From the NCBI RefSeq assembly GCF_001428745.1, contig NZ_LMIO01000002.1, positions 310,001-374,000 of the forward strand: a stretch of DNA of 64,000 nt, read 5' to 3'. Position 1 is the first letter of the stretch. Each line of letters starts with the position of its first letter. The position numbers and the translations under genes are program-made. This DNA comes from Leifsonia sp. Root227. Lineage in GTDB: Bacteria; Actinomycetota; Actinomycetes; Actinomycetales; Microbacteriaceae. Of the stretch, positions 8,445 through 17,123 are shown piece by piece. Below the pieces are notes generated by a model, which made no database searches, was not told the origin of the DNA, and saw nothing but the letters and a program-made list of their open reading frames with translations.

Positions 8445-9257
8445 GTGCCTGCCCTCATCTTCGACTGCGACGGCGTGCTTGCTGACACCGAGCGGAACGG
8501 ACACCTCCCCGCGTTCAACAGGACGTTCGAGGAGGAGGGCGTCCCCGCGCACTGGAGCGATGACGACTACCGGCAGAAGGTGCTCATCGGCGGAGGCAAG
8601 GAGCGCATGGCGAGCATCCTGACGCCGGAGTTCGTCGCGGCCACAGGGCTGCCGTCCGACGCTGACGGTCAGCGGGACATGCTCGCGCGCTGGCACAGGC
8701 GCAAGACGGCGATCTACACCGAGCTGGTGGAGTCCGGCGCGCTTCCGGCGCGGCCGGGCATCCGGCGGATCGCGGAGCAGGCGGACGCTGCTGGATGGGC
8801 GCTCGCTGTCGCATCCACGTCGGCGGAGCCCAGCGTGCGCGCCGTGCTCGAGCACGCGGTCGGGCCGGAGCTCGCCGCGCGGTTCAGCGTGTTCGCCGGC
8901 GATATCGTGCCGGCGAAGAAGCCGGCGCCCGACATCTACCTGCTCGCCATCGACAGGCTCGGGATCGGCGTGGACGACGCCGTGGTGATCGAGGACAGCG
9001 GCAACGGGGTGCAGGCGGCCGTCGCCGCGGGGCTCCGCACGGTCGTGACGGTGAGCACGTACACGGTCGACGAGGACTTCAGCGGCGCATCCATCGTGCT
9101 CAGCTCGCTCGGCGACGACGAGGAGCCCGCGCGGATCATCGCCGCGCCCGCCGGTGTGCGGCCGGGCGACACGGTGACCATCGACGACATCGCCGCGGTG
9201 CTCGCAGCGCCCAGGCCATCGGCGACGCCGGATAGGACAGCAGAGGACAGGACATGA
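8445..9257 (+). CDS. HAD-superfamily hydrolase (beta-phosphoglucomutase/CbbY-like)
   Basis: 270 residues. HAD motif I is FDCDGVLADT (nucleophile Asp near residue 8), motif II ASTSAEPSV, motif III the lysine in VPAKKPAPDIYLLA and motif IV VIEDSGNGVQAA. The cap after motif I is the helical type of subfamily IA, as in CbbY and beta-phosphoglucomutase. It starts with GTG three bases after the aldolase stop and its TGA overlaps dhaL by four bases (ATGA), so translation is coupled. In this operon it probably dephosphorylates or isomerises a sugar phosphate before or after the aldolase step; which one is not visible. Confidence 0.85.
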   Translation: MPALIFDCDGVLADTERNGHLPAFNRTFEEEGVPAHWSDDDYRQKVLIGGGKERMASILTPEFVAATGLPSDADGQRDMLARWHRRKTAIYTELVESGALPARPGIRRIAEQADAAGWALAVASTSAEPSVRAVLEHAVGPELAARFSVFAGDIVPAKKPAPDIYLLAIDRLGIGVDDAVVIEDSGNGVQAAVAAGLRTVVTVSTYTVDEDFSGASIVLSSLGDDEEPARIIAAPAGVRPGDTVTIDDIAAVLAAPRPSATPDRTAEDRT

Positions 9258-9907
9258 CGACGCAGAGCTTCAGCGACACCGAGTTCGTGGTCAACACGAT
9301 CGCCAGGACGGCGGTCGACAACGAGAAGGAGTTCGGCGACCTCGACTCCGTCGTCGGAGACGGCGACTTCGGCTTCTCCCTCGCCCGCGGATTCGAGATC
9401 GTGCTCACCGACTGGGACACCTACGACCGCAGCGACATCGGCACGTTCCTGCAGAAGATCGCCGTGGTCATCACCGGCCGCATCGGCGGCACCTCCGGGC
9501 CGATCTGGGGCACGGCGTTCCTGCGCGGCGCGGCCATCGCGAAGGGCAAGGTCGAGCTCAGCGGCGACGATGTGGTCGCCATGCTCCGCTCCGTGATGGA
9601 CGGCATCAAAGCCCGCGGCAACGCCGAACTCGGCGACAAGACGCTGCTCGACGCCATCGCCCCGATGACCGACGCCATCGAGAGCGGCCTCGCCGATGGC
9701 GCATCCAGTGACGAGATCGTCGCGCGCGCTGCCGCGGCGGCACGGGATGCGGCAGACGCGACGGTCACCATGCAGGCAAGACGCGGCAGGGCCGCGTACA
9801 CGGGCGAGCGCAGCATCGGCTCGCCGGACCCCGGCGCCGTCGCCGTCGCGGTCATCCTCGAACGTCTCGCCTCCACCTGGGCGAGCCGACCTCTGCAGTC
9901 CCAGTGA
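9254..9907 (+). CDS. dhaL: dihydroxyacetone kinase subunit DhaL-like
   Basis: 217 residues, the usual DhaL length. The Mg-ADP site VVGDGDFGFSL (the conserved aspartates are present; the usual His after GDGD is Phe here) and GRIGGTSGPIWGTAF match the nucleotide-binding helical barrel. The region GDKTLLDAIAPM and the C-terminal GSPDPGAVAVA are typical too. DhaL holds the nucleotide while DhaK binds dihydroxyacetone covalently. No PTS-type DhaM is encoded nearby, so phosphoryl transfer from free ATP or to a separate PTS partner are both possible. The gene overlaps the HAD gene by 4 bases and is followed 31 bases later by dhaK; the order L-K is reversed compared with E. coli dhaKLM. Confidence 0.88.
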   Translation: MTTQSFSDTEFVVNTIARTAVDNEKEFGDLDSVVGDGDFGFSLARGFEIVLTDWDTYDRSDIGTFLQKIAVVITGRIGGTSGPIWGTAFLRGAAIAKGKVELSGDDVVAMLRSVMDGIKARGNAELGDKTLLDAIAPMTDAIESGLADGASSDEIVARAAAAARDAADATVTMQARRGRAAYTGERSIGSPDPGAVAVAVILERLASTWASRPLQSQ

Positions 9908-9938
9908 ACGACACCGAGCGAAACCCGTGGAGAGAACA

Positions 9939-10934
9939 ATGAAGAAGTTCGTCAACGATCCGCAGCAGTACGTCCCGGAGATGCTCAAGGGCATCGCCCT
10001 CGCCAACCCTGACACCCTCCGGTACGTCCCGGAGTACAACCTCATCATGCGCACAGACGCGCCGAGGGAGGACAAAGTCTCGATCATCCAGGGCTCAGGC
10101 TCCGGGCACGAGCCTGCGCACGTCCTCACCGTCGGCCGCGGGATGCTCGACGGCGCCTGCCCAGGCGACGTCTTCGCCGCCCCGCCGATGGACTACGTCT
10201 ACGAGACCACCAAGCTGCTCGCGTCGCCCAAGGGCGTGCTGCTGCTGGTGAACAACTACACCGGTGACCGGATGGCGTTCGACATGGCCCAGGAGATGAG
10301 CCTCGCGGACGGCGTCGACGTGAAGACCCTGTTCATCGACGACGATGTGTCGGTGAAGGACTCCACATACACGGTCGGTCGCCGCGGCGTCGCGGGGAAC
10401 TTCTTCGTGATGAAGGCGGTCGGAGCGGCGTCCGAGGCGGGAGCGGACCTCGACGAGCTGATCAGGATCGGCGAGAAGGTCAACTCCGTCACCCGCACGA
10501 TGGGGCTCGCCCTCACCGCCTGCACGCCGCCGGCCAAGGGCTCCCCGCTGTTCGAACTGGGCGACGACGAGATCGAGATCGGCGTCGGCATCCACGGTGA
10601 GCCAGGACGACGCCGCGCGAAGATCGAGCCGGCGAACGACCTGGTCGACGAACTCCTCGAACCGGTCATCGCCGACCTGCCGTACGTGAGCGGCGACCGG
10701 GTGGCGCTGATGGTCAACGGCCTCGGCGGCACACCGATCAGCGAGCTGTACATCGCGTACGGCTATGCGCACGAACAGCTCGCTGCGCGCGGCATCACGG
10801 TCGCCCGCAGCTATGTGGGCGAGTACTGCACCTCGCTCGACATGGCCGGCGCATCCATCACCCTGGTGCGGCTCGACGACGAGATCGAGCAGTTGCTGGC
10901 CGCGCCCGCCGAGATCGGACTGCACATCTTCTGA
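9939..10934 (+). CDS. dhaK: dihydroxyacetone kinase subunit DhaK-like
   Basis: 331 residues, full length for DhaK. IIQGSGSGHEPAH is the substrate-binding Gly-Ser-Gly-His segment and GVGIHGEPGRR contains the histidine (H219) that forms the covalent hemiaminal with the ketose; NNYTGDRMAF is also conserved. The ATG at 9939 is chosen because the protein begins MKKFVND as usual in the family; a GAGAGAA sequence lies just upstream. As the last gene of the aldolase-HAD-dhaL-dhaK operon it would phosphorylate dihydroxyacetone or a related short ketose such as erythrulose. A 12-bp hairpin directly follows. Confidence 0.92.
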   Translation: MKKFVNDPQQYVPEMLKGIALANPDTLRYVPEYNLIMRTDAPREDKVSIIQGSGSGHEPAHVLTVGRGMLDGACPGDVFAAPPMDYVYETTKLLASPKGVLLLVNNYTGDRMAFDMAQEMSLADGVDVKTLFIDDDVSVKDSTYTVGRRGVAGNFFVMKAVGAASEAGADLDELIRIGEKVNSVTRTMGLALTACTPPAKGSPLFELGDDEIEIGVGIHGEPGRRRAKIEPANDLVDELLEPVIADLPYVSGDRVALMVNGLGGTPISELYIAYGYAHEQLAARGITVARSYVGEYCTSLDMAGASITLVRLDDEIEQLLAAPAEIGLHIF

Positions 10935-10952
10935 CGCTGCGCGATCCGATCC

Positions 10953-10993
10953 GCGGCTGCGCTGGCCGACGCCCGAGAACTCAGCGCAGCCGC
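10953..10993. terminator. bidirectional hairpin between convergent dhaK and pepP
   Basis: Bases 10953-10964 pair perfectly with 10982-10993 (12 bp, GC-rich) around a 17-nt loop. The structure overlaps the last codons of the opposite aminopeptidase gene. No clear T-run on either side. Confidence 0.5.
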
Positions 10994-12504
10994 CGGACCC
11001 ACGCCTCGACGTCGTCCGCGGTGCGCGGGATGGCGATGGAGAGGTTCTCCGCGCCGTCCTCCGTCACCAGGATGTTGTCCTCGATGCGCACGCCGATGCC
11101 GCGGAACGCCTCCGGAACCGTGAGGTCGTCCGGCTGGAAGTACAGCCCCGGCTCGATCGTGAACGTCATGCCGGCTTCGAGCACGCCGTCGAGGTAGAGC
11201 TCGCGGCGGGCCTGCGCGCAGTCGTGCACATCCAGCCCGAGGTGGTGGCTGGTGCCGTGCACCATGTAGCGGCGGTGGTGCTGGTTGTCGGCCTGCAGCG
11301 CCTCCTCCGCGGTGACGGGGAGCAGACCCCACTCGGCTGTGCGCTTCGCGATCACGCCCATGGCGGTCGCGTGGATCTCGCGGAACCGGATGCCTGGCCG
11401 CACGATGGCGAATGCAGCGTCCGCTGCCTCGCGCACCGCCTCGTAGACCAGGCGCTGCGTCTCGCTGAACGTGCCGTCGATGGGGAAGGTGCGCGTGATG
11501 TCGGCGGTGTAATAGCTGTCGACCTCGACGCCGGCGTCGAGCAGGATGAGGTCGCCTGGCACCACAGGGCCGTCGTTGCGCGTCCAGTGCAGGATGCACG
11601 CGTGCGGCCCGCTCGCCGCGATCGTGTCGTAGCCGACCGCGTTTCCGTCAGCGCGGGCGCGTCCGTTGAACACGCCCTCCACCAGGCGCTCGCCCCGTGG
11701 ATGCGCTGTGATCCGCTCCAGGTCGCCGATCACGTCGTCGAAGCCCAGCGCTGTGGCGGCGACGGCGGCGCGCAGCTCCGCGATCTCGTACGCGTCCTTG
11801 ACGAGCCGCAGCTCGGACAGGTCCCGGGCGAGCTGGTCGTCCGCCTCATGCTGCTCCGGGTCGTAACCGGGGGCGGACGCGTCGTCACCTGCGAGGACGA
11901 TGCGCAGCGCATCCACCGTGTCGGTCAGCGCAGGGTCGGCCTCGCGCAGGACCAGGGTGTCCGCATCCGTGGCGTCGATGACGGCGTCGAGCTCGGCGAT
12001 GCCTCTGGTCGGCAGGGCGAGGTCGCTGGCGACCTGCGCGAGCGACGGGCGGGGTCCGATCCAGAACTCGCCGATCTCCGGGTTGGCGTAGAACTCGTCG
12101 GAGTCCCTGCCCGCCCGCTCGCGGAAGTAGAGGGTGGCGTCGTGACCGGCGTCCGTCGGCTCGAGCACCAGGACGCTGCCGGGCTCGGAGTCGGAGCCCC
12201 AGCCGGTGAGGTGGGCGAACGCCGAGTGCGCGCGGAAGGCGTAGTCGGTGTCGTTGGAGCGCTGCTTGAGGCGACCGGCGGGAATGATCACGCGCTTGCC
12301 GCGGTACAGCTCGGAGACCTTCGCGCGCCTGGCGGCCGCGAACGAGGCCTGCTCCCTGGCCTCTGGCAGGGTTTCCTCCCGCTCCGCCCACCCGCTTCCG
12401 ATGAACTCCTTGAAGCCGTCGGAGCCCGGCGTGGTGGACCTGCTGGACGTGGCGCGAGGAGCGGGGGCGGCGGTTGCTGGCTGAGTCGGCTGCTGCGAGG
12501 ACAT
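10981..12504 (-). CDS. pepP: Xaa-Pro aminopeptidase (aminopeptidase P, M24B)
   Basis: 507 residues: an N-terminal AMP_N domain (about 60-220) and a pita-bread M24 catalytic domain. Metal ligands are visible in LILLDAGVEVDSYYTADITR (two Asp), VHGTSHHLGLDVHD (His), MTFTIEPGLYF (Glu) and GIGVRIEDNILV (Glu). It removes the N-terminal residue when proline is second. The first ~35 residues are Ser/Thr/Pro/Ala-rich and variable. The start is the ATG at 12504; AAGAAT lies seven bases upstream without a Shine-Dalgarno, which suggests a leaderless mRNA. The much longer reading frame upstream to 13305 is antisense to the PHP gene and is not used. Divergent from that PHP gene. Confidence 0.92.
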   Translation of the reverse strand: MSSQQPTQPATAAPAPRATSSRSTTPGSDGFKEFIGSGWAEREETLPEAREQASFAAARRAKVSELYRGKRVIIPAGRLKQRSNDTDYAFRAHSAFAHLTGWGSDSEPGSVLVLEPTDAGHDATLYFRERAGRDSDEFYANPEIGEFWIGPRPSLAQVASDLALPTRGIAELDAVIDATDADTLVLREADPALTDTVDALRIVLAGDDASAPGYDPEQHEADDQLARDLSELRLVKDAYEIAELRAAVAATALGFDDVIGDLERITAHPRGERLVEGVFNGRARADGNAVGYDTIAASGPHACILHWTRNDGPVVPGDLILLDAGVEVDSYYTADITRTFPIDGTFSETQRLVYEAVREAADAAFAIVRPGIRFREIHATAMGVIAKRTAEWGLLPVTAEEALQADNQHHRRYMVHGTSHHLGLDVHDCAQARRELYLDGVLEAGMTFTIEPGLYFQPDDLTVPEAFRGIGVRIEDNILVTEDGAENLSIAIPRTADDVEAWVRRLR

Positions 12505-12524
12505 GCCGACCATTCTTCCACTCC

Positions 12525-12530
12525 TAGGAT
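12525..12530 (+). promoter_or_regulatory. putative -10 (TAGGAT) of leaderless PHP gene
   Basis: TAGGAT is followed by seven bases and the ATG at 12538, which puts the expected transcription start at or next to the start codon. Confidence 0.4.
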
Positions 12531-12537
12531 GGAGTGC

Positions 12538-13410
12538 ATGGCTGATGAGCGACGCTTCCGTGGTCCCATCGACCTGCACACCCACTCGTCCGTCTCCGAC
12601 GGCACGGAGACACCGGCCGAGCTGGTACGGGCAGCAGCGGTCGCCGGGCTCGGCACCGTCGCGCTCACCGACCACGACTCCACAGCAGGGTGGCTGGATG
12701 CGGCTGCCGCCGGTGCAGAGGTCGGGGTCACCGTCATCCCCGGCATGGAGCTCAGCACCCGCATCGAGTTCGCGAGCGTGCACATGCTCGGCTACCTCTT
12801 CGACCCCGGCAACCCTGCGCTGGTCGCGGAGACGGCGCGCATCCGCCAGGGGAGGCTGACCCGCGCCGAGGAGATGGTCGACCGCATCGCGCAGGACTAC
12901 GACATCACCTGGGCGGACGTGATGGATCAGGCGACGGAGGGCGCGACGGTCGGCAGGCCGCACATCGCAGACGCGCTCGTGGCCCGCGGGCTCGCCACGG
13001 ACCGCAGTGCGGCTTTCGCCGGCATCCTGCACTGGCGGGGAGGCTACTACCAGCCGCACTACGCGCCGGCGCCGCTGACCGGGGTGCGGCTGATCCGCGA
13101 GGCGGGCGGCGTTCCCGTGCTCGCGCATCCCGCGACGGGCGGCCGCGGACGGGTGATCCCCGAGGATCGTCTGGCCAGACTGGTGGATGCGGGTCTGTTC
13201 GGCCTGGAGATCGACCACCGCGAGAACACCGAGGACGGCAAGGCCAGACTGCACGAGCTCGCCGCCAGATTCGGGCTCGCTGTGACGGGCTCCAGCGACT
13301 ACCACGGGGAGGGGAAACCGAACCGGCTGGGGGAGAACACCACCGATCCTGAGGTTCTTGACAGGATCATCGAAGAAGCGACAGGCGCGGCGCCCTTCTA
13401 CGCGTCCTGA
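12538..13410 (+). CDS. PHP-domain phosphoesterase (YciV / nucleoside bisphosphate phosphatase type)
   Basis: 290 residues with the four PHP motifs: DLHTHSSVSDGT (motif I), LTDHDST (II), PGMELS followed by VHMLGY (III) and GSSDYHG near the C-terminus (IV). These His/Asp residues bind a trinuclear metal site. The length and DLHTHSxxSDG form fit the YciV/RNase AM group that hydrolyses 3',5'-bisphosphate nucleosides and trims short RNAs; the exact substrate is inference. The ATG at 12538 sits seven bases after TAGGAT. The next gene on the same strand encodes a secreted protein and is probably independent. Confidence 0.85.
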   Translation: MADERRFRGPIDLHTHSSVSDGTETPAELVRAAAVAGLGTVALTDHDSTAGWLDAAAAGAEVGVTVIPGMELSTRIEFASVHMLGYLFDPGNPALVAETARIRQGRLTRAEEMVDRIAQDYDITWADVMDQATEGATVGRPHIADALVARGLATDRSAAFAGILHWRGGYYQPHYAPAPLTGVRLIREAGGVPVLAHPATGGRGRVIPEDRLARLVDAGLFGLEIDHRENTEDGKARLHELAARFGLAVTGSSDYHGEGKPNRLGENTTDPEVLDRIIEEATGAAPFYAS

Positions 13411-13482
13411 CTTTTTGTGCTTAGCCTGGGTCGGGCGCGAACGATCGCGCTTTGCGAGAACGCACGCGAATCGAGGTCTGGT

Positions 13483-14631
13483 GTGAGCCGAGGACGCTGG
13501 TCGGCGACAGCCGCAGCCGCGGTGCTCATCGCCGCCATCGTGACGGCCGGCGGTGCATCCCCTGCTCTCGCCGACACGTCATACCCGTCGTGGGACGACG
13601 TGCAGGCCGCGAAGGCGAACGCCGCGGCCAGCCAGGCGGAAGTCGACCGCATCAACGGCCTGCTCGCCACCCTGCAGACCTCGGCGAACGCGGCAGGCGA
13701 CCTCGCCGTCAAGCGGGCAGGGGAGTACGGGCAGGCGGAGGCCGCCCTGCAGACCGCGACCCAGAAGGCAGACGACCTGCGCGGCGAGGCGGAGTCCGCG
13801 ACGACCAAGGCAGCGTCGCTGCGTTCGCAGAGCGGAAAGCTCGCAGAGCAGCTCACACGCTCCGGTGGCTCGGAGCTGTCTGTCCGGCTCTTCCTGACCG
13901 GCAACAACTCCGCCACCTCATCCCAGCTCCTCTACCAGCTCGGCGCGATGTCGAAGCTGGCCGACCAGGCGAGCACGCTGTTCGCGCAGGCCACGGCGCA
14001 GAAGAACCTGGCCGCATCCCTCAGCCAGCAGGCGGCGGCGGCACGCACCATCCGCGACCAGTTGGCGACGCAGGCCAAGACGGCGCTGGATGCTGCGAAG
14101 GCGGCGAAGCAGGCTGCGGATGCGCAGCTCGCCGACCAGAAGCAGCACGCCACAACGCTCTACGCCCAGCTCGCCACGCTGAAGAACACCGAGGCGTCCG
14201 TCGAGCAGAAGTACGCCGAGGGCGTCCAGGCCGCGCAGGAAGCGGCGGCTCAGGCGGCCGCAGCCGCTGCGGCGGCCGGCGACGGTGGAGCGGACGGCTT
14301 CGCGCCGCCGCCGGGCGTCGACGTCGATCCGGCCGGCGCCCAGAACTACGCCTCCAGCGTGCTCGGCTCGTACGGCTGGGGCGGCGATCAGATGGGCTGC
14401 CTCATCCGGCTGTGGAACCAGGAGTCCGGTTGGCGCACGGACGCGTACAACACCTCCAGTGGCGCGTACGGCATCCCGCAGGCGCTCCCGGCGAGCAAGC
14501 TCGCGAGCGCGGGCAGCGACTGGATGACCAACTACCGCACCCAGATCAACTGGGGCCTCGGCTACATCAGCGGCCGCTACGGCTCGCCCTGCGGGGCCTG
14601 GAACCACGAAATCGGCTACAACTGGTACTGA
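13483..14631 (+). CDS. secreted coiled-coil protein with C-terminal lytic transglycosylase-like domain
   Basis: About 382 residues. The GTG at 13483 (GAGG nearby upstream) gives an Arg-containing N-terminus and a hydrophobic core ending in SPALA, a good signal peptide with cleavage before DTSYP. Residues ~35-270 are Ala/Gln/Lys-rich heptads, a long coiled coil resembling the hinge regions of peptidoglycan hydrolases. After an Ala-rich linker, the last ~100 residues resemble SLT/lysozyme-type domains: NQESGW contains the probable catalytic Glu and GAYGIPQALP is the typical following motif; two Cys near residues 305 and 370 could form a disulfide. It likely cleaves or remodels cell-wall peptidoglycan outside the membrane. 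Confidence 0.82.
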   Translation: MSRGRWSATAAAAVLIAAIVTAGGASPALADTSYPSWDDVQAAKANAAASQAEVDRINGLLATLQTSANAAGDLAVKRAGEYGQAEAALQTATQKADDLRGEAESATTKAASLRSQSGKLAEQLTRSGGSELSVRLFLTGNNSATSSQLLYQLGAMSKLADQASTLFAQATAQKNLAASLSQQAAAARTIRDQLATQAKTALDAAKAAKQAADAQLADQKQHATTLYAQLATLKNTEASVEQKYAEGVQAAQEAAAQAAAAAAAAGDGGADGFAPPPGVDVDPAGAQNYASSVLGSYGWGGDQMGCLIRLWNQESGWRTDAYNTSSGAYGIPQALPASKLASAGSDWMTNYRTQINWGLGYISGRYGSPCGAWNHEIGYNWY

Positions 14632-14645
14632 TCCCCGCCGCCAAC

Positions 14646-14713
14646 GCAATCGAGCCCGGACTTCTTCACCCGCCACGCCGAGGCGATGGGGGAAGAAGTC
14701 CGGGCTCGATTGC
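14646..14713. terminator. 22-bp perfect-stem hairpin between convergent genes
   Basis: Bases 14646-14667 are exactly complementary to 14692-14713, with a 24-nt loop. It lies between the stop codons of the transglycosylase-like gene and the DEAD-box helicase gene and can serve both. No T-run follows. Confidence 0.75.
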
Positions 14714-14721
14714 TGTGAGGC

Positions 14722-16230
14722 CTAGGCGGTGGGAGCCGCGGGGGCTCCACCGCGGGAGCGGCGGCGACGGCGGCGCGGTGCGCTGTTGCCGTCGTGGTGC
14801 TCTGCCCCTCCGCCGTCGTGGGTGCCTGCCGCCTGCACGGGCGCGTCCGCGGCGGGAGCGGTCTCTGCCGCTCCTGTTCCGCTCGGGCGTCCTCCGCGGG
14901 TGCGGCGGCGACGGGGCTGGCCGTCGCCTGCGGTGTCAGCGGAGCGCTGGCCGCCCTCGGAGCGTCCGCCCTCGGAGCGTCCGCCGGAGCGACCGCCGTC
15001 CGAGCGTCCGCCGGAGCGTGGCGCGCTCTCGGTCTTCACGGCGGGGGTCGCCTTGAGGCGGCCCTTCGATCCTGCAGGGATGTCCAGGTCGCTGAACAGG
15101 TGCGGAGACGACGAGTACGTCTCGGTCGGCTCCGGCTGCCCGAACTCGAGAGCGCGGTTGATCAGCGCCCACTTGTGCAGGTCTTCCCAGTCCACGAAGG
15201 TGACGGCGATGCCCGTCTTCCCCGCGCGGCCGGTGCGGCCCGCACGGTGCAGGTAGGTCTTCTCGTCGTCCGGGATGGTGTGGTTGATCACGTGCGTGAC
15301 GTCGTCGACGTCGATGCCGCGGGCGGCGACGTCCGTGGCGATCAGGATGTCCTTCTTGCCTGCCTTGAACGCGGCCATGGCGCGCTCGCGCTGCTCCTGG
15401 TTGAGGTCGCCGTGCACGGCTGCGGCGTTGAAGCCGCGGTCGTTGAGCTCCTCGACCAGCTTGGCGGCTGCGCGCTTGGTGCGCGTGAAGACGACCGTCT
15501 TGCCGCGGCCCTCCGCCTGGAGGATGCGGGCGACGACCTCGTCTTTGTCGAGCGAGTGCGCGCGGTAGATCAGGTGCTTGATGTTCGCCTGGATCTGGCC
15601 CTCGTCGGGGTCCGTCGCGCGGATGTGGATGGGGCGCGTCATGAAGCGACGGGCCAGCGCCACGATCGGGCCGGGCATCGTCGCCGAGAACAGCATGGTG
15701 TGGCGGGTGGCAGGGGTCTGCGCGAACAGCTTCTCGATGTCGGCGAGGAAGCCGAGATCGAGCATCTTGTCCGCCTCGTCCAGCACCATCTCGCGCACGT
15801 TGCCGAGGTTGAGGAGGCGCTGCCCTGCGAGGTCGAGCAGACGGCCTGGGGTGCCGACCACGATCTGCGCGCCGGACTTGAGCTGCGCGATCTGCCCTTC
15901 GTACGCCTTGCCGCCGTAGATGGCGACGACCTCTGTGTCGCGGTTCGCGGCGGCCTGCGAGAGGTCCTCGAAGACCTGGACGCACAGCTCGCGGGTCGGA
16001 ACGACGACGAGAGCCTGCACGCCCGGCTCCGGGTGGAGGCCGAGGCGCTGGATGATCGGGAGGCCGAAGCCGAAGGTCTTGCCCGTTCCCGTCTTGGCCT
16101 GGCCGATGATGTCCTGGCCGTCGAGCGCGAGCGGGATGGTCTGCGCCTGGATGGGGAACGGCTCGATGATGCCCTTGGCTGCGAGCGCATCGACCATGTC
16201 CTGGTCGACGTTGAGTTCTGAGAATGTCAC
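14722..16230 (-). CDS. DEAD-box ATP-dependent RNA helicase (RhlE/DeaD-like)
   Basis: 502 residues. Helicase motifs appear in order: Q motif (FSELNVDQ ... FPIQAQTIP), I AKTGTGKT, Ia PTREL, Ib TPGRLLD, II DEAD in VLDEADKML, III SAT, then IV-VI including ATDVAARGID and HRAGRTGRAGKTG. The last ~110 residues are a basic Gly/Arg/Ser tail with GGRSEGGRS repeats and an RRRRRSRGG patch, likely for RNA binding. It unwinds RNA in ribosome assembly or mRNA decay. The start is GTG at 16230. It is divergent from the ferritin-like gene, a pairing also known next to rhlE in mycobacteria. Confidence 0.93.
   Translation of the reverse strand: MTFSELNVDQDMVDALAAKGIIEPFPIQAQTIPLALDGQDIIGQAKTGTGKTFGFGLPIIQRLGLHPEPGVQALVVVPTRELCVQVFEDLSQAAANRDTEVVAIYGGKAYEGQIAQLKSGAQIVVGTPGRLLDLAGQRLLNLGNVREMVLDEADKMLDLGFLADIEKLFAQTPATRHTMLFSATMPGPIVALARRFMTRPIHIRATDPDEGQIQANIKHLIYRAHSLDKDEVVARILQAEGRGKTVVFTRTKRAAAKLVEELNDRGFNAAAVHGDLNQEQRERAMAAFKAGKKDILIATDVAARGIDVDDVTHVINHTIPDDEKTYLHRAGRTGRAGKTGIAVTFVDWEDLHKWALINRALEFGQPEPTETYSSSPHLFSDLDIPAGSKGRLKATPAVKTESAPRSGGRSDGGRSGGRSEGGRSEGGQRSADTAGDGQPRRRRTRGGRPSGTGAAETAPAADAPVQAAGTHDGGGAEHHDGNSAPRRRRRRSRGGAPAAPTA
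14951..15020. repeat. imperfect short tandem repeats in the helicase tail
   Basis: A 12-15 bp unit built on CGGAGCGTCCGCC recurs about five times and encodes Arg-Ser-(Glu/Asp/Gly)-Gly-Gly on the minus strand. Such repeats may vary in copy number between strains. Confidence 0.6.
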
Positions 16231-16343
16231 TGGTGAATATGCCTGTCGATCGTGAGTGAAAGGTCTACGCCTTGTCCTCGTTCGCAGGCGTAGGGCCGTC
16301 GATCCAGCGCCGACGGCATCACAAGCCTACTGGACGTCCCCGT

Positions 16344-16349
16344 TACACT
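16344..16349 (+). promoter_or_regulatory. putative -10 (TACACT) of leaderless ferritin-like gene
   Basis: TACACT followed by seven bases and the GTG start at 16357; no Shine-Dalgarno fits. Confidence 0.45.
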
Positions 16350-16356
16350 GCTGTAC

Positions 16357-17073
16357 GTGGCATCCCTGTTCTCCCGACGCCGGCCTCCGGTCGAGCTTCC
16401 CCGTCTGACGCCGCGGAGCACGCCGACGCAGGCGATCCGCATCGATCTGCACGAGGTGATGCCCGATCTGCTGCCGTATCTCGGCCAGGCCGCCTACCTC
16501 CAGCTCGAGGCGTTCCAGACGCTCTCCCGTGTCGTCGGCGAGGTGGATGCGCTCTCCGCGAAGGAAAAGGTGTCTGCCGCGGCCGGGCACGCGCTCTCCA
16601 AGCACCAGGGTGTCGTGGCGGAGATCAGGCGCAGGGGAGACGATCCGGCGGAGGTGATGAAGCCGTTCGCCGACGAGATCGACGGCTTCAGCGCGCTGAC
16701 CACGGGATCGGACTGGCGGGAGACGCTCCTCGCCGTCCTGGTGACGAGCGGACTGCTCGACGACTTCTTCATCCGGCTCTCCGTCGGCCTTCCCGGCGAC
16801 GTCGGCCCCCGCATCGGGCAGCTGCTCGGCTCCGACGGCGGCCAGGACGGCATCCTGGACGTGCTGCGCGACGAGATCGAGGCGGACCCCAAGCTGGCGT
16901 CGCGGCTCGCGATGTGGGGCAGGCGCCTCGTCGGGGACACCCTGCTCGTGGCACGCTCTGCGCTGCACCTCTCCGGCAATGCCGCGAAGGACGACGAGCG
17001 CATCGAGCCGATCTTCACCGAGCTGATCGCGGCGCACACGCGCCGCATGGACGCCCTCGGGCTCACCGCGTAA
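16357..17073 (+). CDS. ferritin-like fold (MiaE-like) protein
   Basis: 238 residues, mostly helical, matching the actinobacterial ferritin-like/MiaE-type family found next to RNA helicase genes (Rv3210c-like). Helices with YLQLEAFQTLS, LSKHQGVVAEI and DDFFIRL would form the four-helix bundle; Glu and His in these could be iron ligands, but the complete ExxH set of active MiaE is not obvious, so enzymatic activity is uncertain. The start is GTG 16357, probably leaderless. Function in tRNA modification is suggested by fold only. Confidence 0.7.
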   Translation: MASLFSRRRPPVELPRLTPRSTPTQAIRIDLHEVMPDLLPYLGQAAYLQLEAFQTLSRVVGEVDALSAKEKVSAAAGHALSKHQGVVAEIRRRGDDPAEVMKPFADEIDGFSALTTGSDWRETLLAVLVTSGLLDDFFIRLSVGLPGDVGPRIGQLLGSDGGQDGILDVLRDEIEADPKLASRLAMWGRRLVGDTLLVARSALHLSGNAAKDDERIEPIFTELIAAHTRRMDALGLTA

Positions 17074-17123
17074 CGGCTCGGCGCCGGGCAGAAGCATCCA
17101 TCAGGTGGATGCGCGGACCGGGC

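Noticed and set aside
14951-15020. CRISPR-like repeat cluster
   Set aside because: Units are short, imperfect and in frame within the helicase tail; there are no regular spacers.
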